The position numbers and the translations under genes are program-made. This document shows positions 1 to 9,486 of a DNA stretch of 28,688 nucleotides, piece by piece. Origin of the DNA: Prasinococcaceae sp. CCMP 1430 (taxonomy: Eukaryota > Prasinodermophyta > Palmophyllophyceae > Prasinococcales > Prasinococcaceae); NCBI GenBank assembly GCA_013416795.1, contig RQSC01000020.1, positions 232,714 through 261,401 on the forward strand, written 5' to 3'. The notes beneath the pieces were generated by a model. It worked only from the letters and a program-made list of their open reading frames with translations, made no database searches and was not told the DNA's origin. Every line of letters starts with the position of its first letter. Positions within the stretch are counted from its first letter, which is position 1.

Positions 1-22
1 CCGCCGCGGCGCCGCCGCGGGG

Positions 23-217
23 ATGGGACGGACGGAGAGCGGCCGCGCGCGCGGGCCCCGCGCGCCGCGCGCGGTGGCGGTGAACACTCCGGCCGAGGGA
101 CCGGGCAGCGCCGTCTCGGATGAGGACAGGGCCGCCTTTTACAACGCGCGGTGGCGGATGTTCTTCGGCATCCTCGCGGGCTATGCCACGTACTACTTCA
201 CGCGGCTATCGTTCACG
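23..217 (+). CDS. N-terminal exon fragment of an organophosphate:phosphate antiporter-like MFS transporter
   Basis: The frame opening at the ATG at 23 encodes a basic, proline-rich leader and then, at about 125-217, residues typical of the start of GlpT/UhpC-type (OPA family) transporters: an RWRMFF segment followed by a glycine/aromatic first membrane helix ending YYFTRLSF. Members of this family exchange sugar phosphates or glycerol-3-phosphate for phosphate. The match stops at about 217, where a possible GT donor (GTGCGG) occurs. The remaining roughly 400 residues and eleven helices are absent, and the next recognisable coding sequence belongs to a methyltransferase. It may be a first exon with the rest lost, a pseudogene remnant, or one side of a misjoin in the GC repeat at 218-250. 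The family assignment rests on one helix only. Confidence 0.4.
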
Positions 218-251
218 GTGCGGCGCGCGTGCGCGCGCGACGGCGCGCGAG

Positions 252-3078
252 GAACTCATCGTGAAGCTCGGCATCGCCGGCGCGGGGAGGCTGGACGGCG
301 AGGACGGGGTCGCGCACAGCCTGGCGGCCATCGCGGAGCACATGCACGCGCTCGACAGGGAGCGGGCCAGGAGGAACGGCGACGGGCGCGGCGAGAGAGG
401 CGGGGACGGCGGGGACGCGCGGGCGGACATTGCCGCCGTGTTTGGCGCCGACAGCGCCGACGGCGCCGTCATGCGTGCCGCCGAGGGGCTGCTGCGCGGC
501 CGCGGCTGGTTCGACTTCTACTTCTCCAACCTCATGCTGCGCGCGGCGGAGGCTCCGGCCGACTTCGGCGTCGCCGCGGATGAGATGCAGGTCTGGGTGC
601 CTGGTCAGGAGAAGGTGAGGGCGGCAGGGGTGGCGCGCACGAGGGAGCGAGCGCGTCCCCTTCCCCGCCGCGCTGCGCAGCGCTGCTCGCGCGTGGAGGG
701 TGTGCGGCACGGACGCCGCCTCGCGCGGCAGGCGTCGCTGACTCCTCGTGCGGCCTCGTCCGACCACCGCGCGCGCGCGTCCTCGCGCACGCGCGCCGGC
801 CGGCACCAAACGCAAACCGCACCCCCCTGGCGCCCGCACGCAGGCATACCTCCAGACGTACTGGGAGCCCGTGGTGAGCTGCACGTTCGAACGGCGGCTG
901 GGCAAGCGCGGCGACGGCGGCAAGTGGGCGTGCGACCCCGACCAGCTGCTGGAGCACGGGCGCTGCGCGATCGCCAGCGTGGGGAGCGAGAATGAGTGGT
1001 CGTTCGAGACGGAAGTGCTTGAGCGCTACGCGTGCGACTTCGTGCACACCTTCGACCACACCGTGTACGACCCCACGCCGCCGCGCGGCGCCACGTTCCA
1101 CCCGCTCAAGCTGAGTGCCGCCGATGACGAAGCCGAACGCACGATCAGCGTTGCGGGCGTCGTCAGGATGTTGCCGCCGGGGCGTGTGCTCGACATTTTG
1201 AAGATCGACATCGAGGGCGGGGAGTACTTCATGCTCGCGCACAACGCTTCGCTGGACGCCATGGCACGCTCCGTGCGCGTGCTGATGATCGAGGTCCACA
1301 TGTGCTCCAACTTCGTGCCGGAGCCTGACCCAGACTGGGAGAAGCTGTGCTCCGTCAACACGCCCGCTGCGGAGCGCCTCGAGCCGTGGGCGTGCGCCGA
1401 CTACAACGCCAGCGGCTACAAGGAGTACCGCGCGCACATCAAGGCCGAGGAGGAGAGGCTCGCCCGGGAGGAGCAGGAGCGCATGAGGCAGTGGGAGAGG
1501 GACTGGGGAGGCGAATGGGGAGACGGTGGTGAGGATTTGGGCTGGGGGGCCGCCGTGGAGGAGGGCTTGGAAACGTGGTATGCCTGGGCGGCGCAAGATC
1601 AGGCGGCGGAAGACGCAGAGGTCGAGGCAGGGGCGAGTACTGGTCGAAGCAATACCACGACGGAGGCGAGGGATGGCAACAAGAATGCAGCAGCCATGGT
1701 GAATGCCACCACAGGGAGGGGTAGCGGCGACGAGAATGCGACCGTACAGAGTACGACGATCGAGGCAAAGCGCGGCGAGGGAGATGAGCAGGTCAACGCC
1801 GCTGTGGCAGCCGTACTGGGCGTCAAGGGTGCCGAAAGGAAGGGCGGCGGAGGTACCGTGGGGAAAGACGTATCGGCGGGGTCAGCGACTGCACCCGCCG
1901 TGGATGGCGCCAGCGGTGCCGCTGCCGCTGCGAGCGTGAGTGCGGGCGGCAGCACGGCTGAAGCTCTGCCGGTGCTAGCAACCGGCGCCCAGATGCGCGA
2001 GCGCTTCAAGGCGCAGCTCCGAGTCAGGCCACAGCGCACCGCACGCGCCGGCGCCGGGGGCGTGCCTGCGGGGCCGACGACAGCGGCAGGCCGCGCTGCC
2101 GGCAAGAAGACTGGAGACGCCACCGTAGACAGCGTCGACCTCACGGCAAGTGCAACGGCTGAGGACGGCTCCACGATCGCTACGCAAGGGCAGCATGCGA
2201 CGCAGCCCGAGCACAGCAAAGAGTCCACCACAGAAACCCAAACGGCGACGCATCCAAGCAGATCGCGGCATCAGGCTCAACGGAGGCGCCCCGAATTGCG
2301 GCCCCAGCAGCTGCTTTCGCGAGCCGAGCAACAGCAGCGGTTCCATGCGCAACACCAGCATGTGCAGCATGTGGCAGAGGAGCACGGCTTGGATGAAGGC
2401 GAAGAGGATGGCCAAGAGGAGGGCACGCGGCGTCTAGCAGAGTCGCTCGGCAAGGATGGTGCTGGCGCGGACTCTGTCCTGGTCGGCAGCGAGTTCGACG
2501 ACTACAGAGGCTCGTTCGCACGCCTCGGCGAAGGTGCTTGGGATGACGCCCTCTTTGAGGATGGTGCGGGTATTGGCTGGGGCGAGGACTGGATCAGCGG
2601 CAGGTACTCAGGCGACCCGTGGTGGATGTTCGAGGATGGCACGGCGTCTCCTTACAAGTACAGGTTGGTGCGCGAGAGAGGCCTATCTCACGCGAGGCGC
2701 GCGCGCGCTCACGGCGCTCACACCGCGTCGAGCTCTGCCACCCCGTGCCTTTCTCTGACCTCAGTGCTGCCGCTGCGTTGGCTCGCACCTTGTGCGCTTG
2801 CGCGCCCCAGACACGACATGCGACAGTGGGTGGCGCGCCTGGGCCAGCGCCTGTACGACCGCGGCTTTCGCACGTACCACAAGGAGATCAACATCCAGCA
2901 CACGGACGGCTGCTGCCTCGAGTTCGCGCTGGTGAACACCAATCTCTTGCTCGAGCAGGCCGGCGGCGCCGGCAGCGGAAAGGAATCCGACGGGATGGGG
3001 GACGAGGAGGAAACGCGCAGCAGGCAGCGCCGGCAGCGAAGCCGAAGGCACGGCCAACACGAGGAGCGCATGCCGTGA
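252..3078 (+). CDS. METTL24-like (Methyltransf_22 type) methyltransferase with a large low-complexity insert
   Basis: Three coding segments can be joined: about 252-614, 844-2663 and 2811-3078 (stop TGA). Intron 615-843 starts GTGAGG and is phase 0. Intron 2664-2810 starts GTTGGT, ends CCCCAG, is phase 2 and is a multiple of three, so the frame also reads through it. After 860 the protein shows Methyltransf_22 hallmarks in order: a CTFERR segment, GDGGKW, a cysteine followed by ASVGSENEWSFE, HTFDHT, then KIDIEGGEY and MIEVH from a Rossmann-like core. The closing part of the fold (GFRTYHKEIN and the CCLEFALVN strand) comes only after about 400 Ala/Gly/Glu/Gln/Ser/Thr-rich residues at 1400-2663. 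The family is predicted to be SAM-dependent; the substrate is unknown. The true start is unclear because the 5' side runs into a transporter fragment; 252 is only the first base after a possible AG acceptor. Confidence 0.6.
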
Positions 3079-3774
3079 GACTTCGGTCCGCCACGGCGCC
3101 AACAGCGGCCGCCCCGCGCCCGGCTGCCGTGCAGTCGCAGGCAGGGCGCGCGCACGCGCGCGCACATGCGCGGCGGGCGGGCAAATTAATCGCAGCACTA
3201 ACAAGTAATACATCATTCATATGCATGTGCTGCGTATAAGTCGCGCGCGCAGTGCTTACACGGACTTTGCGCGTGCCGCCACTGCTCATTCGCTTGCGTG
3301 CCCGAGAAGGACGGCGTCCCCACTCTCCACTCTCCAGTCGGCGAGGCTGCTGGGCAAGACGAACAGGGTGCTCATAGACGTGTTCGCCCACGTGCATGGA
3401 ATGATGACGAAGGACGCCGGAGCTTACTTTCGCAGGGGGCGCTCGCAACGTCATTAAAATGATTTTCATCTTGTCTGTTCGCGCCGCCAGCAGTACCGGT
3501 ATGCGCGGCGCGCCGAAGCCGGCGCCACTGTGCGCGCCGGCGGCTCCGGTCCGCCCGCGCCCCGTGGGACCCTCTGACGAAGGGAGGCGCCCGCGCGAGC
3601 GCCCGCGGCCTCGCGGGGTGGGGGCGCAGGGTGGTGGTGGGAAGGGGCCGACCCCACGCCTGCGCGGGCCACTGCGCCGGTCCTCAGCCCCTCACCCACC
3701 AATCCGCCCCGCTCCCCTGGCGCTCGCGCGCGCGCCTTGGCCTGAGAGCGAAGGGAATAGGGGAGGCGCTCGCT
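3079..3774. other. Intergenic region between the methyltransferase and kinase genes
   Basis: No coding sequence is supported here. The first part (about 3180-3235) is AT-rich relative to the surroundings and contains ATTAAT and CATATGCATG; it probably holds the 3' end of the methyltransferase transcript. The part just before 3775 is very GC-rich and is the likely 5' leader and promoter of the kinase gene. An AT-rich patch at about 3452-3475 (ATTAAAATGATTTTCATC) is the only other departure in composition. No TATA box or other promoter element could be assigned. Confidence 0.5.
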
Positions 3775-6389
3775 ATGGGGGCGTGCGTGTCCAAGCGCTC
3801 GCCGCGCTGCTGGAGAAGCAGGCGCAGCAATGACCTCGATGACTACGAGATGGACGTGACCATAAACAAGGATGGCCAGGTGATGCTGCCCGAGAAGGTG
3901 ATGAAGGTTCTCCGCGCGGCCGAGTGCAAGGTTGCAGAGCTGAACGACAGAGCGCGCAAGGAGCGCCTCAGCGCGCAGGCGCGTTCACCTGAGGACGAGG
4001 AGCGGCGCCGATCCCACTCGAGTGCGGACACGAGCTCAAGGGGCGGCGAGAGTGGGCTGGAGCCGGCGAGCGCGCGCCTGCGCGCGCGGAAGCCCGGCCA
4101 GGACGGCATCAGCCCGATGGGTGCGCCCCAGTACCTGCACGAGACAATGTACGGCCCGCGCAACTCGATGGACGAGCTCAGAATGATGATGGGCGCGGGG
4201 CAAACCAACCTAATGGGGGTGCTCTCCTCGATCCCTGACCTCGAACTGAGCGACGACGACGACGTGTTCGGCGCCGAGGCCAGAGACGACAGCGAAAGCG
4301 CGCGCAGCTCGTACGTGTCGACTGGCGAGGATCTGTCGGCACTGCTGCACTCTCCCTTTGAACACATCCAGGTGGCGGAGAACGTCACCGTGACGAGCGA
4401 AGTCAAATCTACGCGCGAGCGCCGCGACCGTGACGCCTCGGGGCCGACAATCTCGACATTCGCCAAGTTCCGAACCGACCCCATGGGCAACAAGTACGTC
4501 AACCAATACGTGCTGGTGAAGACCCTCGGCACGGGCACGTTCGGCCGCGTGATGCTCTGTGTCAATGTGATCGACAAGAGGCAGTACGCTATCAAGGTGA
4601 TCGACAAGGCCAAACACATCAATCGGCAAGGTCTGCGGCGCACGCGCGGTGGGACAGACCCGCTCCGTGACATCCGTCGCGAAGTGGCCATCCTCAAGAA
4701 GCTCAACCACCCAAACATCACCTACCTGCACGAGGTGATAGAGGACGTGTCCAGCGACCAGCTCTTCATGGTGCTTGAGTACTGTCCCGGGGGGCCTTGC
4801 TTGCGACAGCGAGCCAACGGCAGTGTCAAGCGCGTGCGCGAGAGCGTCGCGGTCGGCTGGATCCGCGACATCTGCCGTGGCCTGACGTACCTGCATGCTC
4901 GCAACATCCTCCACCGAGATCTGAAACCCGCCAATCTCTTGCGCACGCGGAGCGGCTCCATCTCCATCATGGACTTCGGCATCGCCGAGTGGATCGAACG
5001 GGAAGATGGCCCCGAGGCGTGCGGTAGCGCGGGCACGCCGGCCTTTCTCGCGCCGGAGGCGCTCGATGCTGCCCAGTTCGCAGGCCGGCCGCTCGACGTG
5101 TGGGCGCTTGGAGTTTGCTTGTACTACTTCGTGTACGCCAAGCTTCCCTTCACTGGTTTCAACACCATGGAGCTCTACCGCAACATCATGCACAGCGAGC
5201 CCGACTTCGACGACCACGAGCACCCGATCTCCGACTCGCTCAAGCACCTGCTGCGCAGGCTGCTACAGAAAGATCCGTCGCTGCGCGCAACGCTGCCCGA
5301 GGTCATGTCGCACCCGTGGGTGCTGCGCACTGCCTCGTCTCGGGGCAGAGAGTTCGTCCCCGACGAGGAGTGGGAGGCGGGCGTGGCGATGGAGGCATCA
5401 GCCACGCCGCAGGTCGTGCAGATCACGCAGCTGGAAATGGACCAGGCTGTGAGGATGGACGCCAGCGGTTCAATGGCCAGCATCATGGACACTTCCGAGG
5501 CGCCGCGCGTGACCTTCAAGGCGGGCGAGTGTGTTTTTGCGCAGAACGAGCTGGCAGACGTGGCATACTTCATCGAGTCTGGAGAGTGCTCGGTCGTCCT
5601 TGCGGGAGCCCACTCCGAGCGGCTCGACCTTGCCACGGAGCGACGCGAGGTGTCCATGCCTGCCGTGCGGATCGACTGTGGCGACGACAGCTTCTCCAGC
5701 TCGGGCAGCGACGCCGATGTGGGCAGCAGTTGCGCCAGCGAGGAGGGCGCTTCCTCACGTGCCAGCAGGAGTCTGGGTGGGTGCAGCTCACCTGCGAGCG
5801 CATCAGATCGATGGGAGGGTCCTTTGCATGGATGCGAGTTGGCCGTGCGGGGCCCAGGCGAACTCGTGGGCGAGATGGCGCTCGTCTTGCAAGGCACAGT
5901 GGGTGACTGCGCACGCCGCACGGCCTCGGTGTACGCGAAGACGGACATGACGGCGTTCGCTCTGTCTGCAGAGCAGTTCACACGAGGTACGCAGCCTGAC
6001 CTGTTCAGGAGCGTGTGCGCCAGGCGTTGCGCCTGCGCGCAGCACGACGCCCGCGCTCGACGCACGCACATGCCCCTAGCACGCAAGACTGATCGCCTCC
6101 ATTCACTCACGTCACCACCCGCCGCTGCCCTTGCGCAGACATGCAAAACGACGAGCAGTGCCGCTCAAAGCTGCTGGACCTCGTGTCGCAGCGCTCTCGC
6201 GAGACGGTCCTTTTCAAGCAGCAGCAGTCGATGGAACGGAATTCAAGCTTTGCGAGCGGAAGCGACATAGAGAGCCGGGCAGGCGAGGCGGCCGTCAAGG
6301 TTGCTACCGACACCACTGGGAGTGAAGCGGGTGCTGTCGGCGTCACTGTGAACGGCCCCGCGTCAGCCAACGACGCGGGGCACGCGTAA
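3775..6389 (+). CDS. CaMKK-like Ser/Thr kinase fused to a cyclic-nucleotide-binding domain, predicted N-myristoylated
   Basis: Exons 3775-5986 and 6139-6389 (TAA) join in phase 1 across an intron with donor GTACGC and acceptor GCGCAG, giving 820 residues. The chosen start gives MGACVSKRS, a good N-myristoylation signal with a nearby cysteine for palmitoylation, so membrane anchoring is predicted. Residues 10-245 are charged and disordered. The kinase domain spans about 246-515: glycine loop GTGTFGRV, AIKVIDK lysine, HRDLKPAN catalytic loop, DFG, APE and a terminal HPWV. The loop after the VAIK lysine (KHINRQGLRRTRGG) and the GTPAFLAPE segment resemble the CaMKK/LKB1-activating group. A cyclic-nucleotide-binding domain follows (about 570-745): FKAGE, the phosphate-binding-like GELVGEMAL and RRTASV, split by a serine/acid-rich insert, and a last helix carried by exon 2. 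Expected activity is phosphorylation of downstream kinases; cAMP/cGMP control is inferred. Confidence 0.8.
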
Positions 6390-6537
6390 GAAAACTTCTA
6401 AAAGTACAATGCTTACATTCATCCTCGTGTTCTCGGACGTCTCCATCACTAGTGCGCGATGCGTTCGCCTGCTACCACCAAAAACGCGGCAGGCGGTGCT
6501 GAGCATGCACACCCACTCTCGTGACGCGCACGCGCTC
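6390..6537. other. Convergent 3' spacer between the kinase and PPR-like genes
   Basis: This 148-base spacer lies between two genes that converge. The sequence just after the kinase stop is locally A-rich (AAAACTTCTAAAAGTACAATG), as expected for a 3' untranslated region. No canonical AATAAA is present and nothing else is recognisable. Confidence 0.4.
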
Positions 6538-7710
6538 TCACGCACTCGGAATTTCCCACAGCTCGTCGATGAGGTTCCGCGCCCCGACGAGCTCGCCGTT
6601 GTGCTCGAGCGCGTCTGCTGCGGCATGGCGTGCGGCGACGTCCTTGGTGCCAACAGCACGCTCGAGCTTTTCGAGCGTGTGCAGCACGCCGGCGCAATCA
6701 CCACGTGCACCGAGGCCCCGAATGACCGCCACGTGCGCATCCGTGTCCGCGCGGCCGGTCACCACCCGCATCTCGCGGAGCACCTTCTGGGCCTCCGACA
6801 GGCGTCCGCATCGAGCCAGGACGTCAACTAGCGGGCGGTAAGAGTCCTCGGTGGGCCGTCCGCCCGCCGCCCGCATCACGCTGAAAAGTTCCTTGGCGCT
6901 CTCCACGTCGCCCGCGCAGCCGAGCGCGGCGAGCGTCATGTCGTATGAGGCCTCGTTCGGCGCGGGCAGCGTGTGGATGAAGTCTTTGTCCCCCGCCCCT
7001 GACTTGGCCTCGTAGAGGAGCTCGACGGCCGCGACGTACGCCTTCCTACAGTACGCGTTCTGGTCGGAGGTGCAGATCACGTGATCCCAGCTGCGCGCGA
7101 GCACCCTGAGGGCGGCGTTGAGCGCGCCGACAGGGAGTGCGGTGCCGTTCGCACGCGCGAAGTCCAGCGCGCGGAGCGTGCCCTCAACGTCGGCGTCCGC
7201 GGCGAGCGCGCCGAAGAGAGGCGCGTACGCATCCGGGACGAGATCCAGCTCCCCGCCGCTCTCGGCCAGGTCATAGACGGCACGCGCGCCGCGCGCGTCT
7301 CCCGAGCGCGCACACGCGTCGAGAAGCGAGACCGCCGCGTCTGAGAGCGCCTGGCGGGCGTGAGTCGCCTCGGCATCCCGTGCTGCGCTCGTCCTGCGCA
7401 CCAGGAGCGCGAACAGCTGCTGCGCGCGCGCCGCGGCCGCCCGCGCCTCCGGGCTGCGCCTGCCGCCTCGGGCGGCGAGCCTTTCGAGGACGCCTGTGGC
7501 GAGATCGAGCCACAGGTGGTCCGCCGTGGCGGACTTGGGCTCGCTCAGCTTGACGCCCGCGCCGACCGCCGCCTCAGCCAGGGCGGATTCGCGAGCCGCG
7601 GCGCTCAGCGTCGCCTCCATCTCAGCGCAGGCCGAGGACGCGACCGTGTGCGCGAGGAACGTCACTCGCGGTGCGCGGCGCGCGTGCGCCGCATCACCGG
7701 CCGGCGCGGG
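6538..7710 (-). CDS. PPR-like helical-repeat protein (C-terminal part of a chimeric frame)
   Basis: Reading on the minus strand to the TGA at 6538-6540, the frame encodes about 390 residues of helix-turn-helix repeats. The clearest run (roughly 6600-6950) has the pentatricopeptide spacing of about 35 residues: ASYDMTLAALG followed by AKELFSVMRAAG, then SYRPLVDVLARCG followed by AQKVLREM, then AHVAVIRGLGARG. Earlier repeats include VSLLDACARSG with GARAVYDLAESGG. PPR proteins bind organelle RNA and act in editing, stability or translation. No targeting peptide can be seen because the 5' side is continuous, with no stop, with a Ca2+-ATPase fragment. The boundary near 7711 was placed where the ATPase similarity ends. 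If the join is an assembly artefact, the true N-terminus of this protein is missing. Confidence 0.6.
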   Translation of the reverse strand, partial: PAPAGDAAHARRAPRVTFLAHTVASSACAEMEATLSAAARESALAEAAVGAGVKLSEPKSATADHLWLDLATGVLERLAARGGRRSPEARAAAARAQQLFALLVRRTSAARDAEATHARQALSDAAVSLLDACARSGDARGARAVYDLAESGGELDLVPDAYAPLFGALAADADVEGTLRALDFARANGTALPVGALNAALRVLARSWDHVICTSDQNAYCRKAYVAAVELLYEAKSGAGDKDFIHTLPAPNEASYDMTLAALGCAGDVESAKELFSVMRAAGGRPTEDSYRPLVDVLARCGRLSEAQKVLREMRVVTGRADTDAHVAVIRGLGARGDCAGVLHTLEKLERAVGTKDVAARHAAADALEHNGELVGARNLIDELWEIPSA

Positions 7711-8513
7711 CGCGGGCGCGTCGTTGGTGCCGTCGCCGGTCACCGCGACCACCTCGCCCATCTCCTTGAGGGCAGACACCAGCAGGTACTTGTCCGAGGG
7801 CGACGAGCGCGCGAGCACTTGGAGCTTTGGCAGGATCTCGCGCATCTGCTCGGGCGAAAGCTTGCGGAACTCGGGGCCCTCCATGGCGTCGCCGTCAGTG
7901 AGGATGCCGCACTCCCGCGCGATGTGCTTGGCGGTGTGGACGTTGTCTCCGGTGACCATGCGCACGCGGATGCCCGCGTTCATGCAGGTCATCACAGCTC
8001 CTGGCACCTCCTTGCGCACGGGGTCCTTGATTCCCACGAGTGCGAGAAGCACCAGGTCAGCCTCGCACTGGTCGGCGTCGTCGAGCACGCCCTCGCTCGT
8101 GTTGGGCGCGAAGTCGCGGTAGGCGATGGCGAGCGTGCGCAGACCACGCGAGGCCATGGCGGTGATGTACTCCTCGTGCGCGTGGCGTCCCTCTTGCGAC
8201 ATGGCCACCACGGCGCCCGAGGTGTCCACCTGCGACACGCACGAGCGCAGCACGATCTCGGCGGCGCCCTTGATGTGCAGACGCGAGCCAGTGCCCTCGG
8301 CGGCAACTACCGATGAGCGCTTGCGGTCTGAGGTGAACTGGTGCATCTTGGTGATGGTCTTGGTGCGCGCGTCGCGAATGCGGCGGTAGTCCTCGCCCAG
8401 CTCGCGGCACATGACGAGCAGCGCGCACTCCGTGCGGTTGCCCACAAACTCAATCGGCGTGCCCGCCACCGCATCAGGCGGCGGGTCCACGAGGAAGGCC
8501 TTCGAGTTGAGAG
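7711..8513 (-). CDS. P-type Ca2+-ATPase (PMCA/type IIB-like), N and P domain fragment, broken at both ends
   Basis: Reading leftward from the gap at 8514, the frame encodes the nucleotide-binding and hinge part of a calcium pump: an LNS segment, GNRTECALL, the ATP-contacting IKGAAE, GIKDPVRKEV, TGDN and VTGDGTNDAPA, all in the order and spacing of plasma-membrane-type Ca2+-ATPases. These pumps export Ca2+ by forming an aspartyl phosphate. The DKTGT phosphorylation site and helices 1-4 should lie beyond the gap and are not in the window. The normal continuation after NDAPA (LKxAD, then helices 5-10 and the calmodulin-binding tail) is missing; instead the frame runs into Pro/Ala repeats and a PPR-like protein. 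As drawn it cannot be a working pump. A misjoin at the GCGCCCGCGCCC repeat near 7705-7719 is the likeliest cause. Confidence 0.75.
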
Positions 8514-8514
8514 N
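8514..8514. other. Single n: likely contig join
   Basis: The single ambiguous base separates a Ca2+-ATPase frame on the minus strand from a SNARE frame on the plus strand. Both are open right up to the n and both lack their N-terminal portions, so the n most likely stands for a gap of unknown length and not for one uncertain base. Confidence 0.7.
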
Positions 8515-9486
8515 CTGGCGGGGGAAATGGAGGAAGGGAGCGAGGCGGAGGCAGAGGCGCAGGGCCTGGCTGCGCGAGCGCGCGAGGCGCACGCCAGCCT
8601 GGAGGCCGCGGTGCGCGGCGCGCACGCGCGAGCGCGCCGCAACGCCGAGGAGGCGCAGCGAGGCGCACTCCTGGGCCCGGGCAAGGCTGCCAGCGAGGCG
8701 GGGGGCGCCGGCAGCGAGCAGGGAGACGAGGCGGCGATGGAGGCGGCGACGCAGGCAACAGCCTCACTGCGCCGAACGCGCCAGCTCATGCAGGAGGAAA
8801 TCGCGCATGGCCGTGCGACGCTCGCCGCGCTCGGCGCGTCGACCACGACGCTCGCCAGCACCAAGGAAGAATTCGAGGGACAGGCGGGCGAGCTGCGTGC
8901 TGGCCGAAAGCTTCTCGAGTGGCTCAGCCGAGCCAACTCCTCCGATCGGGTCATGAACCTGCTCGCATTCGGTTTCTTCTGCGCGTGTGCCGCGCACGTC
9001 GTTGCAAGACGGATGGGGCTCTGGCGACTCGGCCGCTACGCCGTGCGCAAGGCCACTCGCGCCGGAGCTCTGCCAGCGGACGTGGGTGTGCATGCCGACA
9101 TCGACGGCGGCGGTGGCGACCATTTGCACGCGCCGGAGGGCGTGGATGCGGGGGTGGATGGGCGAGCGGGGGGAACGAGCGGCGAGGGTGACATTACGCC
9201 CTTCGACGGGCTCGTGCAAGGCGTGGGCGCTATCGGCGGTGACGGTGCAGGCAAGGTCGCAGCGGCAGCCGCGCTGGACCCTGAGGCGGTGGTGGTGATG
9301 GACAGCGAATGTGCGGGCGAAGCAGGCGAGTGCGGCCAAGAGGGGGTGTGCAGTGGTGCGGAGGCTGGTGGCAGCGAGTGCCTGCGTGAGTTCGAGCGCG
9401 ACCTCGACGGCGCAGCCGGCGCCGAGGTGCGCGCCCTCGCCGACGAACTTGAAGCTGCGGGTAGCGGCTTCCACGAGGAGCTCTGA
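8515..9486 (+). CDS. SEC20: Sec20/BNIP1-type SNARE, 5' partial, with acidic lumenal tail ending HEEL
   Basis: The frame is open at the gap and ends with TGA at 9484-9486, giving about 323 residues. The first 80 are Glu/Ala-rich and probably helical. The Sec20 domain lies at about 8750-8950: LRRTRQLMQEEIAHG, repeated TL and TLAST positions, a GRKLLEWLSRAN segment and then SSDRVMN leading into one membrane helix (LLAFGFFCACAAHVVA) and a basic RRM stop. Sec20 is the Qb-type SNARE for Golgi-to-ER retrograde fusion, anchored by its C-terminal helix. About 160 Gly/Asp/Glu-rich residues follow the helix and the last four are HEEL. Yeast Sec20 also has a lumenal tail ending HDEL, which supports the assignment, whereas animal BNIP1 has almost no tail. 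The N-terminus is lost in the gap. Confidence 0.7.
   Translation: MAGEMEEGSEAEAEAQGLAARAREAHASLEAAVRGAHARARRNAEEAQRGALLGPGKAASEAGGAGSEQGDEAAMEAATQATASLRRTRQLMQEEIAHGRATLAALGASTTTLASTKEEFEGQAGELRAGRKLLEWLSRANSSDRVMNLLAFGFFCACAAHVVARRMGLWRLGRYAVRKATRAGALPADVGVHADIDGGGGDHLHAPEGVDAGVDGRAGGTSGEGDITPFDGLVQGVGAIGGDGAGKVAAAAALDPEAVVVMDSECAGEAGECGQEGVCSGAEAGGSECLREFERDLDGAAGAEVRALADELEAAGSGFHEEL

Noticed and set aside
7705-7719. Intron at the ATPase/PPR junction
   Set aside because: A GT occurs at about 7697 on the minus strand, but the codons before it already fail to match the expected LKxAD, so splicing there would not restore the pump.
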